Below, one piece after another: positions 1 to 12,932 of a stretch of 64,000 nt of DNA. The notes beneath the pieces are model-generated. The model had not been told where the DNA came from. It did no database searches and saw only the letters and a program-made list of their open reading frames with translations. Every line of letters begins with the position of its first letter. Positions within the stretch are counted from its first letter, which is position 1. Source of the stretch: Sanderia malayensis (Eukaryota > Cnidaria > Scyphozoa > Semaeostomeae > Pelagiidae); assembly GCA_013076295.1 (NCBI GenBank), contig RQOL01000906.1, forward strand, positions 5,084,001 to 5,148,000. The letters are read 5' to 3'. Position numbers and translations under genes: made by a program.

Positions 1-3000
1 ATTTCTTTTGAATGCAGCAACTACGTCTTCTTCGTTTCGATAAAAATCCAGCACATCTCGCACATCTTCCACGCCTGATATTGCAATTGCTGCAAAGGAA
101 GAACAATGTATAAGCCACAGAAGCATATTGCAATAGCAGTAAAGAACTATGATACATGCTGCAAGAATTGCAAAGCAGCACGTGGTACTAGTTCTAAAGG
201 AAAACTCTATGCTATGCACCAATCTATTGGAATAAACTTACAGAGCATTTTAGACGTATAAGGGAGCTAGAAAAATTTAAAAAGGCGCTAAAGTCATTTT
301 TAATTACTACTAACCTTGTTAACTTGTACACCGAAAATTGTTTTATAATAATGAACGTTAAAAGTTGAGCAGTTTGCCTGCCATAACGTGCGGCAATGGA
401 AACTGAGTGTAAACCTAAATTACTGTTATTGTTATTATTATCCTGGTTGCCATGAAGAATTAACTGTGACGTATTAGCCAAAGGAAAAAGTGTTTGTAAA
501 GGAAGAATGGTCACTGTAATGGTTAAAATGGAAGAATGTATGCTGTAAAAAATGCACAGGTTGCAAAGCAATTGGGAGATTCGCAAAGGAAGATTAACAT
601 ATTGCAATGACGAAATATGGAAACCTCACCTTGAAAGAACGGAATGAGATCGATCAAAGTGGTATCACGTGGATCTCCTTCCCATTTCTTGATTACAAGA
701 GAATTCCTAGGAGCAATGCTTCCTGCAGCCGCGTTACAATCCAACAATATGACTTTTGACAAGTCTCTATTCAAACACGCCAGATCCTGCAATGGAATTA
801 TCCCAAATGAGAACAGAACAACCAAGACAATGTATGAGAGAGAGAGTGCGAAAAAAGGGTTGAGCTATCGTCGTCTCAAACATAGAATCTGGAATAGGAG
901 AGTCGATATTGAGAAAATAGAAATTCGGCTATAGCCTAATCTTAATAATAACGAGCATTTTATTTAATTCTCTCATATAATAAGCAAAACATTTGAATTT
1001 TTCATAACAAAATGCTCTCTCGTGGTAATGAAATTCCATAGAGAATACAAGTATTCTTCTATTTCCACCAAAGTTTGTTACATGAGCATCATGCTGCATA
1101 TTTGAGTATAATACCCATACATGTATATACAGTGGGCTGATAAGCTGCCTGATAATCTCAATAGCGTGACTCTGAGTCGCAACTAATGTGATTTTCTTTG
1201 TGAGTTCTTGTGTATGTGTAATCACAATAGACTGGCTACCATGGGATAGAGTACTATCTTTGCCAATAAAGACATTTCCTCACACTCTTTTTGTTGGCAG
1301 TAAGATGTTGGTTAATATGCCCCCGCCTATCTATTTTGCCCCAGCTTTCAGCCAAGAGCTTTTACAGTATTCCACGTATGCATTGTAAAAGCGATTACAT
1401 ATAACTCACCTTGACGTGTGTTCCATTTTTGTATTTGGTTGCATCTCGGAAAAGCCGGTACATGATGAAACCTTCTGGGTCAAGTCCATCAACAACTGGA
1501 GAAGCACTCTGCACATAAAATACACACAGTATATTAATTAATTCATGTTCAAATGCATAATGTAGCAAGGGACAGATTGTGATGAAATATCAAGCAATCC
1601 TACTTACAAAGCCATTTTCGTGAGTGTATATGACAAGCTCAAAATACGGTGCTGATAAAGAAGCGAGAAATTTGTCTACACCAGGTCTCTTTCGAAATCT
1701 CCATCCACTGTTTCTCTGAAATGGAATTGACGTGCTTAGGACTGGTGCTATTTCAGTGTGTCTACTTAAAATTGCTTAAAATGATGCTTTTGGTGGATGG
1801 TTTGTTGAAATGATGCTTTTGTTGAATAGTGGAAACAAATTCAAGAAAAAATATAAAGCATTTCTCTGATGCAAAAAGTGTTGGAAGTTAAGAAGTATAA
1901 ATTGCATTGATTTGCTATGCAGCTTAGATAAATGCTTTGCTATACCTGCATAACCTAGCAAACAAAGCAAGTTCAGGAAATCAATGTAGAACAACAAATA
2001 TTGAAGCAGATTGGAGTATTGCACAGTGACATTGAGTAAAGCAACAAAGTGTAGAGTGAGTAGAGTGAAATAAAAAAGAACAGAATAGGGTAGATAAAAT
2101 AGAGAGAATAGAGAGAGAAATAATAAGCTTACATCATACTCTGGATGAACAAAAATGTCAGTCATTTCCAAAACCAATGTGTAGGGAGGTTGAATATATG
2201 GCTCTGGGAGAGGATCTGGTAAAAGATTCTGAGATGATGGCTCTACAAACACCTAAAATGGAAAAAATACCCACTTCAATTCCTGGACATAGAAGTCTTT
2301 GCTTCCAGTGAAAATTATGTTCATGAATTAAGTATTGGAGTAGATAGAAGCAAAATAATTTGCAAAAATGAATGGTTGTTACCTCTGTAAATTCATGAAG
2401 TCTATCTCTTGCTCTGTAAATATATGCCAGAGGCAGTGGCTCTAGAAAATTAACAATATTAAAGTAACAAAAAATTAACAAGTAACAGGTGGGCATTTAC
2501 AAGTAACATTAGATTTTTACAGACATACACATATTTCTATGAAAGATTTTCAAACAGTGAGATGTTAAAACTTACCATTTTTATAAAGATCTTCTTCCTA
2601 CAAAAAACATGATTTGTATTTAGAAAAATTCATCCAAACATTCTTGGACGAGAAGATTTTGAGAAACTTTTTGATGTCACATAATCTTGTATTTTTGATC
2701 AGCAAGAATTATAGGTAGATTTTCTTACACACATCAAATTGAAGAAGTCAATGTTCTTTAAAGTAAAAATAAGTTTTAATAGAACCTACCACATTTTCTA
2801 AATCAGGACGACCTGTAAAATGAAGCAGTGAAAATAAAAAATTGACAAACCTGAAACAATAACGATTTGGGGCGTGGCACTTGGCAGCAACAACCACGTG
2901 GGCATGACATGGCTCATGTCATGTCATTTTAGAATTCCAAATGGCATTAAACAAAAGTCAAAAATTGGTATTTATAAAATACAGGGAAGTATTAAAATTC

Positions 3001-3279
3001 AATTTTTCAATTACCCATAAAAATTAAGGCACCAACAAGCATGCCAGACGTCGCACCAGCAAATGCCCACCAAAACTTAGAGTCAGGACCTTTCTTTTCC
3101 TTCGGTTTTTCATAGTAACGTGCAACATTTGCTATCCTAACTGGTAAAGTTGACTTTTTAAAGCTTCCATAAGCCGTGAGTGGGAATATTTTACTTGAAT
3201 TGCTTATCTCACACCTGCAAATATGACAAACCTTCGTCTGTGAGTTGAGCAAAAATTTTGAAATTCGCCATGCTGCCAT
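1..3279 (-). CDS. TIMM50: TIMM50, mitochondrial import translocase subunit Tim50 (3' end beyond window)
   Basis: Receptor subunit of the TIM23 presequence translocase in the mitochondrial inner membrane. Exons: 3279-3015, 2812-2790, 2597-2576, 2441-2383, 2252-2133, 1715-1608, 1508-1410, 786-630, 89-<1; phases join and give 314 codons so far (human TIMM50 is about 350). Exon 1 has a basic N-terminus like a mitochondrial presequence and, near its end, one membrane span containing [13 protein letters not shown]. The FCP1-like domain follows: [59 protein letters not shown] and [14 protein letters not shown] all match the Tim50 family. As in other Tim50 proteins the phosphatase DxDxT motif is replaced (LVLEMTD). 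The ATG at 3279 is the first in frame; two codons earlier there is only TTG. Two exons are very short (22 and 23 bp). The gene runs off the left edge after KRN. Confidence 0.93.
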
Positions 3280-4185
3280 TTTCAATTGCGTGCGGGAAGC
3301 ATGAAATTCGTCGTCGTCTCGTTACCAAGAAGAGGCCGCGTAAACCCACGTGGTCGAGGGGAAGAGGGTCGAGAGCAGGGAGCCGAAAGGTTGGGGGAAT
3401 AAGCTGACAAAGAGACATAAATTGGTAAGAAAGCAAGTTTCTTGCAAATCAAAAGTAGCAACGAAGACATATGAAAAATGACAATCAACAATTACAAATA
3501 TTTGACCTGACGGATGAGATATAATTACAGTAATTACGGATAAACATCTTTGTAAAGGGCACTGGGCTCCAAAACCTCTGGGTTTTTCCATAGTCATAAG
3601 AGAGAACTATGACTATGGTTTTTCTCAGTGTCCTTGACAACATTTCTTAACATGCTTCAACCTGATCTTATAAACCTTACATTGTAGTAAACCTAAGCTG
3701 TATTGTATTGTATTAATTACTAAATGTTTTAGCTGTTGAATGAAATGAATTTGATTTGAATTTGATTTGATTTGTCCCAAAATGTTTCAAAGTTGGTCAT
3801 CTCTCCACAAATGCAACCTCTATACACCAACTTATCTGCAGAAGTGTCCATTATATGGAGATTCCAATGCAATTTTACACAACGTAGTACAAAATAAGAA
3901 TGCGATGCGAAGCTTACCCCCTTATTAACATAAATGCAAAAATTCCATCTCTCCATCTTGTGAAGAATAAAAATATACTAAATTTATTAAAGAATTAAAA
4001 ATATATTATCCATTTCAGCGGCAAAGGCTTTAGATCAGCAATGATGAACTGCAAAAAACAAAAAATGAATACATTTTTGTGATATATGATAGTGAAAATT
4101 AAACGCACAATTTTTCAAATTCAATTTATTGGCGCTTAACTCTACCAAAGACAAAGACTCACTTATTTAATGATAAATTGATTTA
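3280..4185. other. Intergenic spacer between TIMM50 start and HAO1 3' end
   Basis: The two genes are in tandem on the minus strand, so this holds the TIMM50 upstream region and the HAO1 3' UTR. I see a short hairpin at 3589-3619 (CCATAGTCAT, 11-base loop, ATGACTATGG), AT-rich TTTGATTTGA simple sequence near 3748-3775, and no convincing exon. Confidence 0.5.
4125..4130 (-). terminator. Polyadenylation signal of the HAO1 gene
   Basis: TTTATT on the plus strand is AATAAA on the minus strand, about 56 bp beyond the HAO1 stop codon. Confidence 0.5.
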
Positions 4186-6369
4186 TCACAGTTTTGAGCC
4201 ATAATAATAGCTTTCATGGACAACCATTGTTCGGTCGATGTCCTGGACACTTCTGCAACCTGAAATAATGACGAAATATTCAAGAAATAATAGAATGAAA
4301 CAAAACTCAAATTCCAAAGTCATTAACTGCAATGTGATTGGCCCATCCTTCGTCACAGACTATAACTGACCAATCGCTATGAATAATGCTTAACCAATCA
4401 CATCATTGCTATTATAAGAAATGGTTTCTCATCACTGGGCAAACATAATTCTTCAGACCCTTTTATAATCTTTTGTTAAATAACGAAAAAGGCGTCCCCC
4501 TTAAAGCATCACACAATAAACCATTTCTTATGATAACTATCACTGACTAAACAAATTCAAACATGCCCATGATCACATTATTGTTACCTGAAAGCTTCAT
4601 TGCTCTTTCAAATTCGTTTTTCAAAATCTGCAATAAAGCTCGAACACCAGCCTCGCCCTACAAAATAATCACAAACATCAAATTTTAACAGTTAAAACTT
4701 GAAAACAGTGGGCTGGTACAAAACAACGCTGCATGCTACAGTTAAAAACTTAGTTATATTTAGAGATTTAGCTTGCTATATTGTATATTTTGTTTTATGT
4801 GAGGTCCACTTTACTGACATTTTACAATACATGCATAAAATTGCAAAAAAAGAGCCTCACATCATATGCAAGTCCCCAGAGAACAGGTCGACCAACAAAA
4901 ACAGCTCTGGCTCCGATTGCAAGTGCTTTGAATGCATCAGTGCCCTGCCGTATGCCCCCATCTATGAATACTTCCACCTTGCCATCAACAGCTTCAACAA
5001 TTTCTGGTAATGCTTCAATCTGAAGAAAAAGCAGCAAATAAAATGAAGCATGAAGAAGTACATACAATCATGGTCAAACATGAGTTACAGAAGAAACCTA
5101 CTGTAGTTAAAGTAAACACTTTCCTATCTTATGTTTTAAGCCCTACTTACCGTAGAAGGAACTCCGTCTATCTGTCGAGCACCGTGATTGGAAACCATAA
5201 TTCCACTGACCCCAAATTCCAAAGCTTCGAGAGCCATCTCTTTTGTCAAAACACCCTTTATAACAATTGGTAGATTGGTGATCGTCTTCAACCATTTGAT
5301 ATGATCCCAGTTCAGCGATGGGTCAATCAATTGTTTCACATATTCAGCCAGACCAGACTCCTCAGAGCCCTGCACTCCGTCAGCATGTACATCTTCTGTG
5401 CTATAGTTGGCAAGAGATAAGTGTGAGGGTAACGTGAACCGATTTCTAACATCTCGCAATCTCTGACCCAATATCGGAGCATCAATTGTCACTGCCAAAG
5501 CTTTGTAACCAGCTTTCTCAGCCCTGCTAACGAGATCTCTTACAATATTCTTGTCTTTGTATATGTAGAGTTGGAACCAGCGCAAAGAATCTCCGTTAGC
5601 AATGCTAACATCTTCAATTGTAGACGTGGCCCAAGAGCTCAACGTCATGCAGGTGCCAACGGAAGCTGCAGCTAAAAGAAAACAAATAAAATCAATTAAA
5701 ATCTGTTACAGAGCAATGTTCTGATACAACAAAATATGATTTAATGAACAACTTGAAAATCCTTTGCTTTATCAGGAGTTTGCTGTAAAGGTGAATCATG
5801 CTATGAAACACTTCAAGGGACCCAATGTTCAGTTTCCCAAACAAGGGAATATGCTCCCTGAAGGTGGGCCGTAAATTCAATGCTACAAATATTACCTCTT
5901 GCAGTTGCTACTTCACCATCGGGATGAGCCATCCGTTGCATTGCAGTTGGAGAAACACATATTGGGAAATCAACCCTCTCTCCAAGAATAGTGGTTGACA
6001 TATCAATGTTACTGACATCTCGTAGCATCATGGGTCTGATTCTCAGTCTAAAACAAGGAGAATAATAATCAGAATTCAGTGCTGACCTGACCAAAAGTGA
6101 AGCTTGAGATCGGGTGCAAAGGGTCTTATCTTCTTGCTCTTAAAATATCAGGCGTGCAGAGTTGGGGCAAGAGGGGCAGGGGGCAGGTTACTGCGAGTCC
6201 CGCGCGCTTCTACCCAAAACACTCACCGTTTAAATGCTGTTTTATTTTCTTGGAGAGTTTGTTCTTCGTCAGCGCCAGATGAAAAGTAATCGAAGGCATT
6301 CTTGGGCAAAGTTGTCCTTGCAAAATCCTCAAAATCTTTCACGCATAATGGCTTGTTGTTTTTTGCCAT
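4186..6369 (-). CDS. HAO1: 2-hydroxyacid oxidase (glycolate oxidase family), peroxisomal
   Basis: FMN-dependent oxidase of 2-hydroxy acids such as glycolate, giving the 2-oxo acid and hydrogen peroxide. Six exons: 6369-6227, 6047-5896, 5671-5151, 5019-4861, 4657-4588, 4259-4186. They total 1,119 bp and 372 residues, matching human HAO1 (370). Family residues are visible: [13 protein letters not shown] (active-site Tyr), FQLYIYKD (second Tyr), VIKGV (Lys), [11 protein letters not shown] (catalytic His and substrate Arg), and [11 protein letters not shown] plus [13 protein letters not shown] of the FMN-binding barrel. The C-terminus is SKL, a canonical PTS1, so import into peroxisomes is expected. 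The start ATG is followed by [16 protein letters not shown], as in the family. Whether it corresponds to vertebrate HAO1 or HAO2 cannot be decided by eye. Confidence 0.95.
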
Positions 6370-6827
6370 CCTAACAGGCTTTGTTCGCAGTGAAGTGAAG
6401 AAATTAAAATTCTACGCTACACTATTTACTACTTTAGGCCAAAACGTGGCCAGACACAACACAACACCACAACAAATAGCATGTGACCTTTTAACGCTCC
6501 TGCGCAAGTGCACTTTGTGTTCGGCAAAGGAAATAAGTTCAAACTCAATCTCAAGTTGATTTTTCAAAAAAAGAAATATAGACAATAAAATGAAATTGAA
6601 TGTGTTGCTTAAAAAGATGATGGAGATAGGTAGAGCAGCCATCTGAGTGGAGCAGCGATCTTCAACAAAAGTGGGGTAAGATGCATTAGTTTGTGCATAC
6701 AGAAGAAAAAACAAAAATTTGCCTGTTTTGTTTATTTAATCTATTTTGCTTTATAAGGAACAATTTTGGGAAAAAGTCCGTTACGCCACATGTGAATAAC
6801 CCCAAAAACTTAACAACACAAATCGTC
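6370..6827. other. Spacer between PRORSD1 and HAO1
   Basis: Contains the HAO1 upstream region and the PRORSD1 3' UTR. TTTATT at 6731-6736 (AATAAA on the minus strand) lies about 92 bp past the PRORSD1 stop. No coding exon seen. Confidence 0.5.
6731..6736 (-). terminator. Polyadenylation signal of the PRORSD1-like gene
   Basis: AATAAA on the minus strand, about 92 bp downstream of the stop codon at 6828. Confidence 0.4.
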
Positions 6828-7325
6828 TCACAATGTGATAAGAATTGGTTCGTGGCCCGTAGCCTTAAGAAATTTCTTGAAATCTTCGATTTTCAACCCC
6901 GCCGTTTGTGTATTGACCATCGGATGAAAATAAACCATTTCGTGACCACCATTGAAGAATTCTGAATCGACAACAAATCTAATGTTTTTATCCTTGTCGT
7001 TGAATAACGCCAGCGCTGTACAACAGCCTTGGGCAACTCCAAGTTTCTCTACCATAATAGCTTCATCCGCAAACCGAAGACATCCACTTGCTCCAACTTG
7101 TTTACCAATGTCTGCCAAATTTATTTGCTTCTCGGCTTGCACAGAGACAAGCCATAGTTTCTTTTTCTTGTCTTTGAGAAATAGATTCTTGCTGATGGCA
7201 CCCTTGCAGTTCTGTAAATAGGGCATCATTCCTTCCACGGTAAATACTTCCGGGTGCTCAACAATTTCCGGTGTTATTTCAAGCTCGGAGAAAAAATTCA
7301 TTAACTCATCTCGTCCGCCAGCCAT
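6828..7325 (-). CDS. PRORSD1: Prolyl-tRNA synthetase associated domain protein (YbaK/ProX-type aminoacyl-tRNA deacylase)
   Basis: Free-standing trans-editing domain of the YbaK/INS superfamily, which hydrolyses mischarged tRNA (typically Ala-tRNA-Pro) in the cytosol. It is one uninterrupted reading frame of 165 residues from the first ATG, about the length of mouse Prorsd1. Family stretches are clear: SKNLFLKDKKKKLWLVSV, INLADIGKQVGASGCLRFAD, LGVAQGCCTALALFND, FFNGGHEMVYFHPMVN and KFLKATGHEPIL. The GGHE and HPM motifs of the conserved core are intact. It lies about 460 bp upstream of HAO1 on the same strand, with no obvious functional link. A TTG five codons upstream is in frame but the ATG (MAGGRDE) is the natural start. 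Confidence 0.93.
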   Translation of the reverse strand: MAGGRDELMNFFSELEITPEIVEHPEVFTVEGMMPYLQNCKGAISKNLFLKDKKKKLWLVSVQAEKQINLADIGKQVGASGCLRFADEAIMVEKLGVAQGCCTALALFNDKDKNIRFVVDSEFFNGGHEMVYFHPMVNTQTAGLKIEDFKKFLKATGHEPILITL

Positions 7326-8075
7326 TTCGCCCAAGTTCAAGGCCCGTAGAAGAAAGTTTCTGTCCTAGACAAATCGAAGTTTCATATAACCAGCACTCCA
7401 CGTAGCGGACTCCCACACAACAAAGTGTGCGTGACCTGCAGTAGGCCCTGTCGGTCGCTCTTGTATTGTGTAGTATGTATCACGCAAGTAAGTTATATCA
7501 TGCATCAAAATCTCTTTATAGTCATTGGCCTATGAAGTTATTGAAAGATACAGTTAATAGAAAGACTTTTGTCACACTTTTGTTTAAGCTACGATGAGAT
7601 CAGATCAGGGATTCTTTTAGGAGAATGAGGCAATGACGCAATTGTCTGGTTTTGCTGCATACTTAATCGACCAGCCTCGAAATTGTTGTTGTTATTGCCA
7701 CGTGGTGGGCAATAACAACAGGAGACATGTGGCTTTGCTGGTTCCATTCGCTGAAGTGTCAAAAGCTACCAACAAATTTGCTAGATGTGACAATATTGAA
7801 GCAAGATAACCTGAAAAGACTTACGAATACAAGAGAAATGTAATTCCTTTTTGTATGATATATCAAGATACTTAAGGTTAGTTTTTACTGCCTAACTGTT
7901 CACTCGTCTAATTCATTGATCCATATCATTTAAACTTGGATTTGAGCTTTGGGGAAGTTCTTCCAAAGTCCCTAAGAGCTGCGAACATTTTACCACATCT
8001 CAACTGCGATTATAATTCATCGAATATGCAATGAATTTCACCATACCATGATTATTTTTTGAATGATTCAGACTG
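7326..8075. other. Spacer between GPCR 3' end and PRORSD1 start
   Basis: PRORSD1 upstream sequence and GPCR 3' UTR. A short dyad CCACGTGG sits at 7698-7705. Nothing else recognised. Confidence 0.4.
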
Positions 8076-9513
8076 CTATAAGTCACCGTCGGAATATTTC
8101 CAGAAAACTACGACCTGTTTGAACGCCCTTCTGAAATCAGCTCTACAGAATCCGTACACAATTGGATTGAGAGCTGAGGTGGAGAAAATCAGCAGTGTTG
8201 AATAAACTTCCAACTGCAACGGCACTGAACTTCTTTCTTTGGAAACTGCCCAGATGTTTGCTATCCCTCTGGGAATCCAACAAATTAAGAAAGTGATGAC
8301 TATTATGAGAAATGCTTTGGTCACTTGAGAGAGCCGATTGCTGTTTTGATGCATCGATTGTGCATTCAATGCAATGTTGTTTTGGGCATTATTTTCGATG
8401 ACCTCTTCTTGCCTCTTCAACATTGGCATTGGAGAGTCGGTGACCACTGGCTTTCGAAATATTGTCGGGGGATTCCGTTCTTGTTCCCCGACATTGAACT
8501 GAAATGGAAGGAACAGTGTTTTAAAAAGGTTCTTATGGTAATTACAAGTGACAAAAGCAAGGAGAGTCCTAGCCTGGGAGAGTCCCTCTTGCTGGGGGTC
8601 ATTGTGAAATAAAAGGGATTTTGGCCAAAATAGCAGCTAGAAGTGAGGAACGAGACTTTGGATAGTTCAGCAGAATCAAGAAGACATTTATTAGGTATAT
8701 AATGAAGAATTGTATCACCTTGTGTTTGAAGTGAGTTGTTTCTATCCGTTCAACTACGAATGCTCTATCCGTTCCAGCACTCACTCCGATTTGTTGCATG
8801 TACCTGGAAACTGCTTTCAAAACACCGACATAGAAGTACAACCCGGCAAAACCGGGCACAACGTAGCTCATAGCAAAATGTGAAATCGCAAAATACGGTG
8901 TTTGTTTCCAGCACACACCGCAAAACAATGCCCCTTTCGTGTAGGAGTAACAACCCCATCCAATAAACGGAGGAATACTCCACAACAGCGCGTATACCCA
9001 ACCGAACAAAAGACTGTATGCAAACAGACGTTTATTCATGCGCGAATTGTACCACTGCGGGTGGCGCATGGCTACGTAACGATTAATGCCGATGGACAAC
9101 AGTGCCATTACTTGAGCATTGGTCAGTAAATTATCTATGAACCCAGCTGCCACGCAGAGCCGTGTATTCTGCATCCATGTCTGGTTGGCAATTGTCGCTG
9201 CGACAGTTGGCAGTATGAGCAGAGACAGTGCCAAATCTATGATAGATAAATTTGCCACCAGGTAGGATGACACCGTTCTGAGGTACGCGAATTTGTAAAC
9301 GGATACGAGTATAAGTGTATTGCCAGTCAATGCCACTGCTATCAATACAGCAATGAGAACCAGCTGGATAATCTGACAAGGCTTGCCTTGCGCTACGAGT
9401 CTTGTGTCAAGAATCATTGATGAAGCAACTGTGTGATTTTGAACGGTAGTTGAGATTTGTATCAAAGTAGAAACTGTGGAATTCAAATTGTAGATGTAAG
9501 GTTTACGTGACAT
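8076..9513 (-). CDS. Class A (rhodopsin-like) G-protein-coupled receptor, orphan
   Basis: Seven-transmembrane receptor. Exons 9513-8719 and 8498-8076 join in phase 0 to 405 residues; the intron falls in the third cytoplasmic loop. Visible landmarks: N-terminal NST and NHT glycosylation sites, TM1 GNTLILVSVYK, TM2 LSIIDLALSLLI, Cys before TM3 (RLCVAAG), NRY at the end of TM3 in place of DRY, TM4 WVYALLWSIPPFIGWG, cysteines in extracellular loop 2, TM6 FLICWIPRG (CWxP) and TM7 NPIVYG (NPxxY). The position equivalent to the opsin retinal lysine is Phe, so it is not an opsin. Loop 3 is Asn/Gln-rich. If the intron is retained the frame stops after 304 residues, before the real TM6. I cannot name the ligand. 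Confidence 0.88.
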
Positions 9514-10258
9514 CCTTTCTTCTGCCGATTAAATGAGCGAGTTCTTAATTGCTAATGCGGCCAATGGGTAACGATGAGAATACAACGAGTGCTTTCAATT
9601 TTCCCAAACCTGGAAATTGATGAAGGATTCTTGAGCGAATTTCAATGTAAGATATGCTGCTCAAAAATCAGATATCGTGTGCTTTTGACAAGCTAAAAGC
9701 TGCCCTCCCCCACCCCCCTCCAGAGGTATTGCCCGATTCGATATGCTGATGGTTTGCTCATTGCTGCGAGGCATCTTCTAATGCTGCGCAGCAGAAATAT
9801 GACTCCGATTCTGAAATATGAAAACTTTGCCATAGCTACAGGCTACTTGAAAACTATTTTCCTTTACTTTTGGGTGATCAAATTACGGACAGAATTATAT
9901 TAGAACTTAGCCATGGAAAACTTTCAAGGATCATACCAAAGAGTCTGAAGGTGTGCCATATTTTGGCTTCCTTCAAGCTGGCAAAAACATGCAACATTTG
10001 CTTTTCGCGTCGCTGTACTAATCGGTAAACAACATTTCAAACTTAGAGATGACTGGAATTCAATAAGATATCGCGATAGATACAGATAGCGTACTTACTT
10101 AAACCAGGTAACAGCTTGGAAGGAAAATGAACAAGCCTTGAAGGTCTTGCAATGCTCACCTCTTGAAGAAAACCTGAATTTGGCTAACAACTTCTTGAGG
10201 GAACAACAATCACTTGATTTTGTCAACAACTTTCTGAGATCCACTACCGTTGCGGCAT
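9514..10258 (-). other. Candidate 5' UTR exons of the GPCR
   Basis: A strong minus-strand donor (AA|GTAAGT, exon edge 10099) follows a good acceptor (TTTTCAG, exon edge 10258). A further acceptor (ATTTCCAG) at about 9610 would join 10258-10099 to 9609-9514 and then to the GPCR start. No family similarity in the reading frames, so these look untranslated. Transcript data are needed to prove them. Confidence 0.3.
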
Positions 10259-12827
10259 CTGAAAACAATGAACTCACTTGTAAAGAGAAATGCACTGCAG
10301 TGCATGCATTCGCATTTTGAAAAGCTGAGTAAAGTATTTAGCAAAAAGAGCGTTCGTAAACAAATAACACTCAATGAAAACAAGAGAGCCACCCGAAGTT
10401 TGCTTACGCGCTCAACTTTGAGAAGGTAAATTCTTTCAGGCTTGTTCAGGCAGTATCAATCTACCCATTCTCCTCCGCTTCATCTGTTGTTAGCCTTAAA
10501 GAAGGAAACAGTTAAGCTTTGTCAACATAATGTATACTTTGTAGATGTGCGCTATAAGCGTGTTGGTTTGGCAACAGTATAAACTTCAAATTCGCTGTTA
10601 AACTGAGTTCCCAATACATTGAATATGTAAAGGAATCAGAATTAATCTACATATCTACACACCGAATCTGAGAAGAGTATGACGTAGCGACCTTAAATTA
10701 GCAAGTTAGGATAAGACCGAGTGTAAACAAATTATTCTTCTTTATCCCAATTCTTATTCTTCCTTATCGCCATTACCCAAGTGTTAATTTTAGTTAGTTA
10801 ATTTTAACGTATTAAGTTTATAGTTGGTATTAATTAGATTTCAGCAAAGCTATAAAAGTTGTTAGCGGCCAACTTAAAAGAAAGCAATTAAGAACAATGA
10901 TGAATAAAGAACATAAAATAATATAAAATAATATAATTATTACAAGGCATAAATGATGATTGAGAGCATCATAAAGGAAGGGAAAGTCAGTGGCTGTGGC
11001 GGAATTTTTATATGATATATTGGAAGAAAACAAGAAAAAACTTTCTTGATAGTTGGCTAAGTCTGGAGTTCTTTAAACTTTGGGGAAGTTTTAAAATGAA
11101 GACAAGAGGAGACAAGATATGTGGTTTGTTATGACGAGGCCGGGTCTTTGTCGTTGAACAAGGTAGATTAGGCGGAGATTTCACCGTGAATATTATAGGT
11201 TACTTCATATCTGAAAACAAACACTTACTTTTCTACACTCAGACTTGTAACTGCTCCGCCACCACTCTGAATATCAATGCAAACATGTAGTACAATCTAA
11301 GGCAGGCGATTAACGTATTTATTATTCGATTCGAAGTGAATCTAGGTATTTTTTTCATCAGATAAGTGATTCTAAACGAATAATTTGAATGCAGGAATGA
11401 ACAGGTACTAATGAATGTTATATTGGTGGCGGGATGAAGACAGCTGGCCATTTTCACACAGTATTTCGTAAGTTTAGTCAATCAGTACCAGGTCATCTTG
11501 TAGGACATATGATGATGATTATTATTATGATCACAATTGGGAGTTTGGATTTTGAGATGGACTTACTGGCAAATATTGATGTTGATGCTTGGATGTTTTC
11601 AAGTTTTCGATGGAAATATTGTAAATATAACATGAATGATTTCTAACTTGCTGAGCTCCTTGCTACCTAGCACAAAAATACTGAATTTCACAACATTGTC
11701 TTGGAAAGTAAAAATCTTAACATTCTTCATACAAGCAACATTGGCAGCAACGAGCAAACTCGAAAACTCCCCTAATGTGTTAAATACAACAAAAGGCACA
11801 TAGGGGAAGAAAGTGTGTTCGAGTTAACGATGGGTCTGGATTTAAAGCACATTAAAGGAAATCAGGGTCCAGGGAGAATCCATACAAATCCAGGATAATC
11901 CATGAGGTATCGAGGAATCCGATTTTCACACGAGTTGGCTCATCAAGTCGAGATTCAATTGTTTGCAAGCAAACGCGATAAACAAAAACCTTGTTTCCAG
12001 AGATAAATTTCAAATTTCTAAGTAGCTCTTTGTTACAGCTGATATAAAATTTCAATTCAAATTGTATGAAATATTTAACTTCGAGATAAAAATTGAGATA
12101 TATGCTACACTGGAACCTCTAGTTAAAAGGTTACATCTAAACAGCGGGTAACAAACAACGGACAGATATTCTTGTCGCTAAATTGTTCACATCTTTGCAA
12201 ACGTAACTTTTGTGCAAAAGATACCTCTCTACAACAGACGAAATCATTGACACCATTGGTGTCCGCTATGATCAGGAAATGGCTTTTGCACTATAATTAT
12301 CATTTGGTAGATATGTTAAAAAGTTTTATAAAGCGATCATAAAGTTTTATAAAACGATCAAATATTAAACAAGATGCAATGAATGTAATTGAAACTGTGT
12401 GCATGTGCAATTGAACAGTCAAATACACCCTGTATTGGGGTGAAAATCATTGAAATTCAATACAAATTGATAATTTTCAAGAAGTGCGTGTAATTGTAAA
12501 TTGTAATACAGTAAAATCCCGATGACTCGAACCTTAAAGGGACCGATGAAAATGGTTCGAGCTAACGCTAGAGCATATTGACGATATATAAACTAATACA
12601 AACCATAACATACAAAACAAACTAATATGGCCCAGACCATTGGAGTTGTCATTGCGTCGGAAGATTGTCTAAGTTGCAGTTTTGTCTGATTCACTCGAGA
12701 GTCATTCGAGACAACTGAATGACTCTCGAGCGGTTCTGCTTCGACTTTATAAAATCAAATTTCAAATACCTTATGGGAATATACTGGTGCGTGTGATGTA
12801 TGTGACAATGTGTGTGCGTCTCAATTA

Positions 12828-12918
12828 TCATGATGACGATGATAATGATGACGGTGATAATGATGATTATGATGATGATGATAATTATGATTATGATTAT
12901 GATGATGATTATGATGAT
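12828..12918. repeat. (GAT)n-type simple sequence
   Basis: Imperfect ATGATGATA trinucleotide tract just beyond the 3' end of the CFAP97-like gene. The open frame of Asp residues it makes on the plus strand is an artefact of the repeat. Confidence 0.85.
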
Positions 12919-12926
12919 GTATTAGG

Positions 12927-12932
12927 TTTATT
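12927..12932 (-). terminator. Polyadenylation signal of the CFAP97-like gene
   Basis: AATAAA on the minus strand, 11 bp past the TAA stop. Confidence 0.55.

Noticed and set aside
3015..3285. Short 17-bp intron inside TIMM50 exon 1 (GTTTGTCATATTTGCAG)
   Set aside because: Far below a spliceable length, and the frame runs through without a stop.
8599..8718. GPCR continuing into a 39-residue extra C-terminus
   Set aside because: It is intron read-through; the splice from 8719 to 8498 restores TM6 and TM7 with CWxP and NPxxY.
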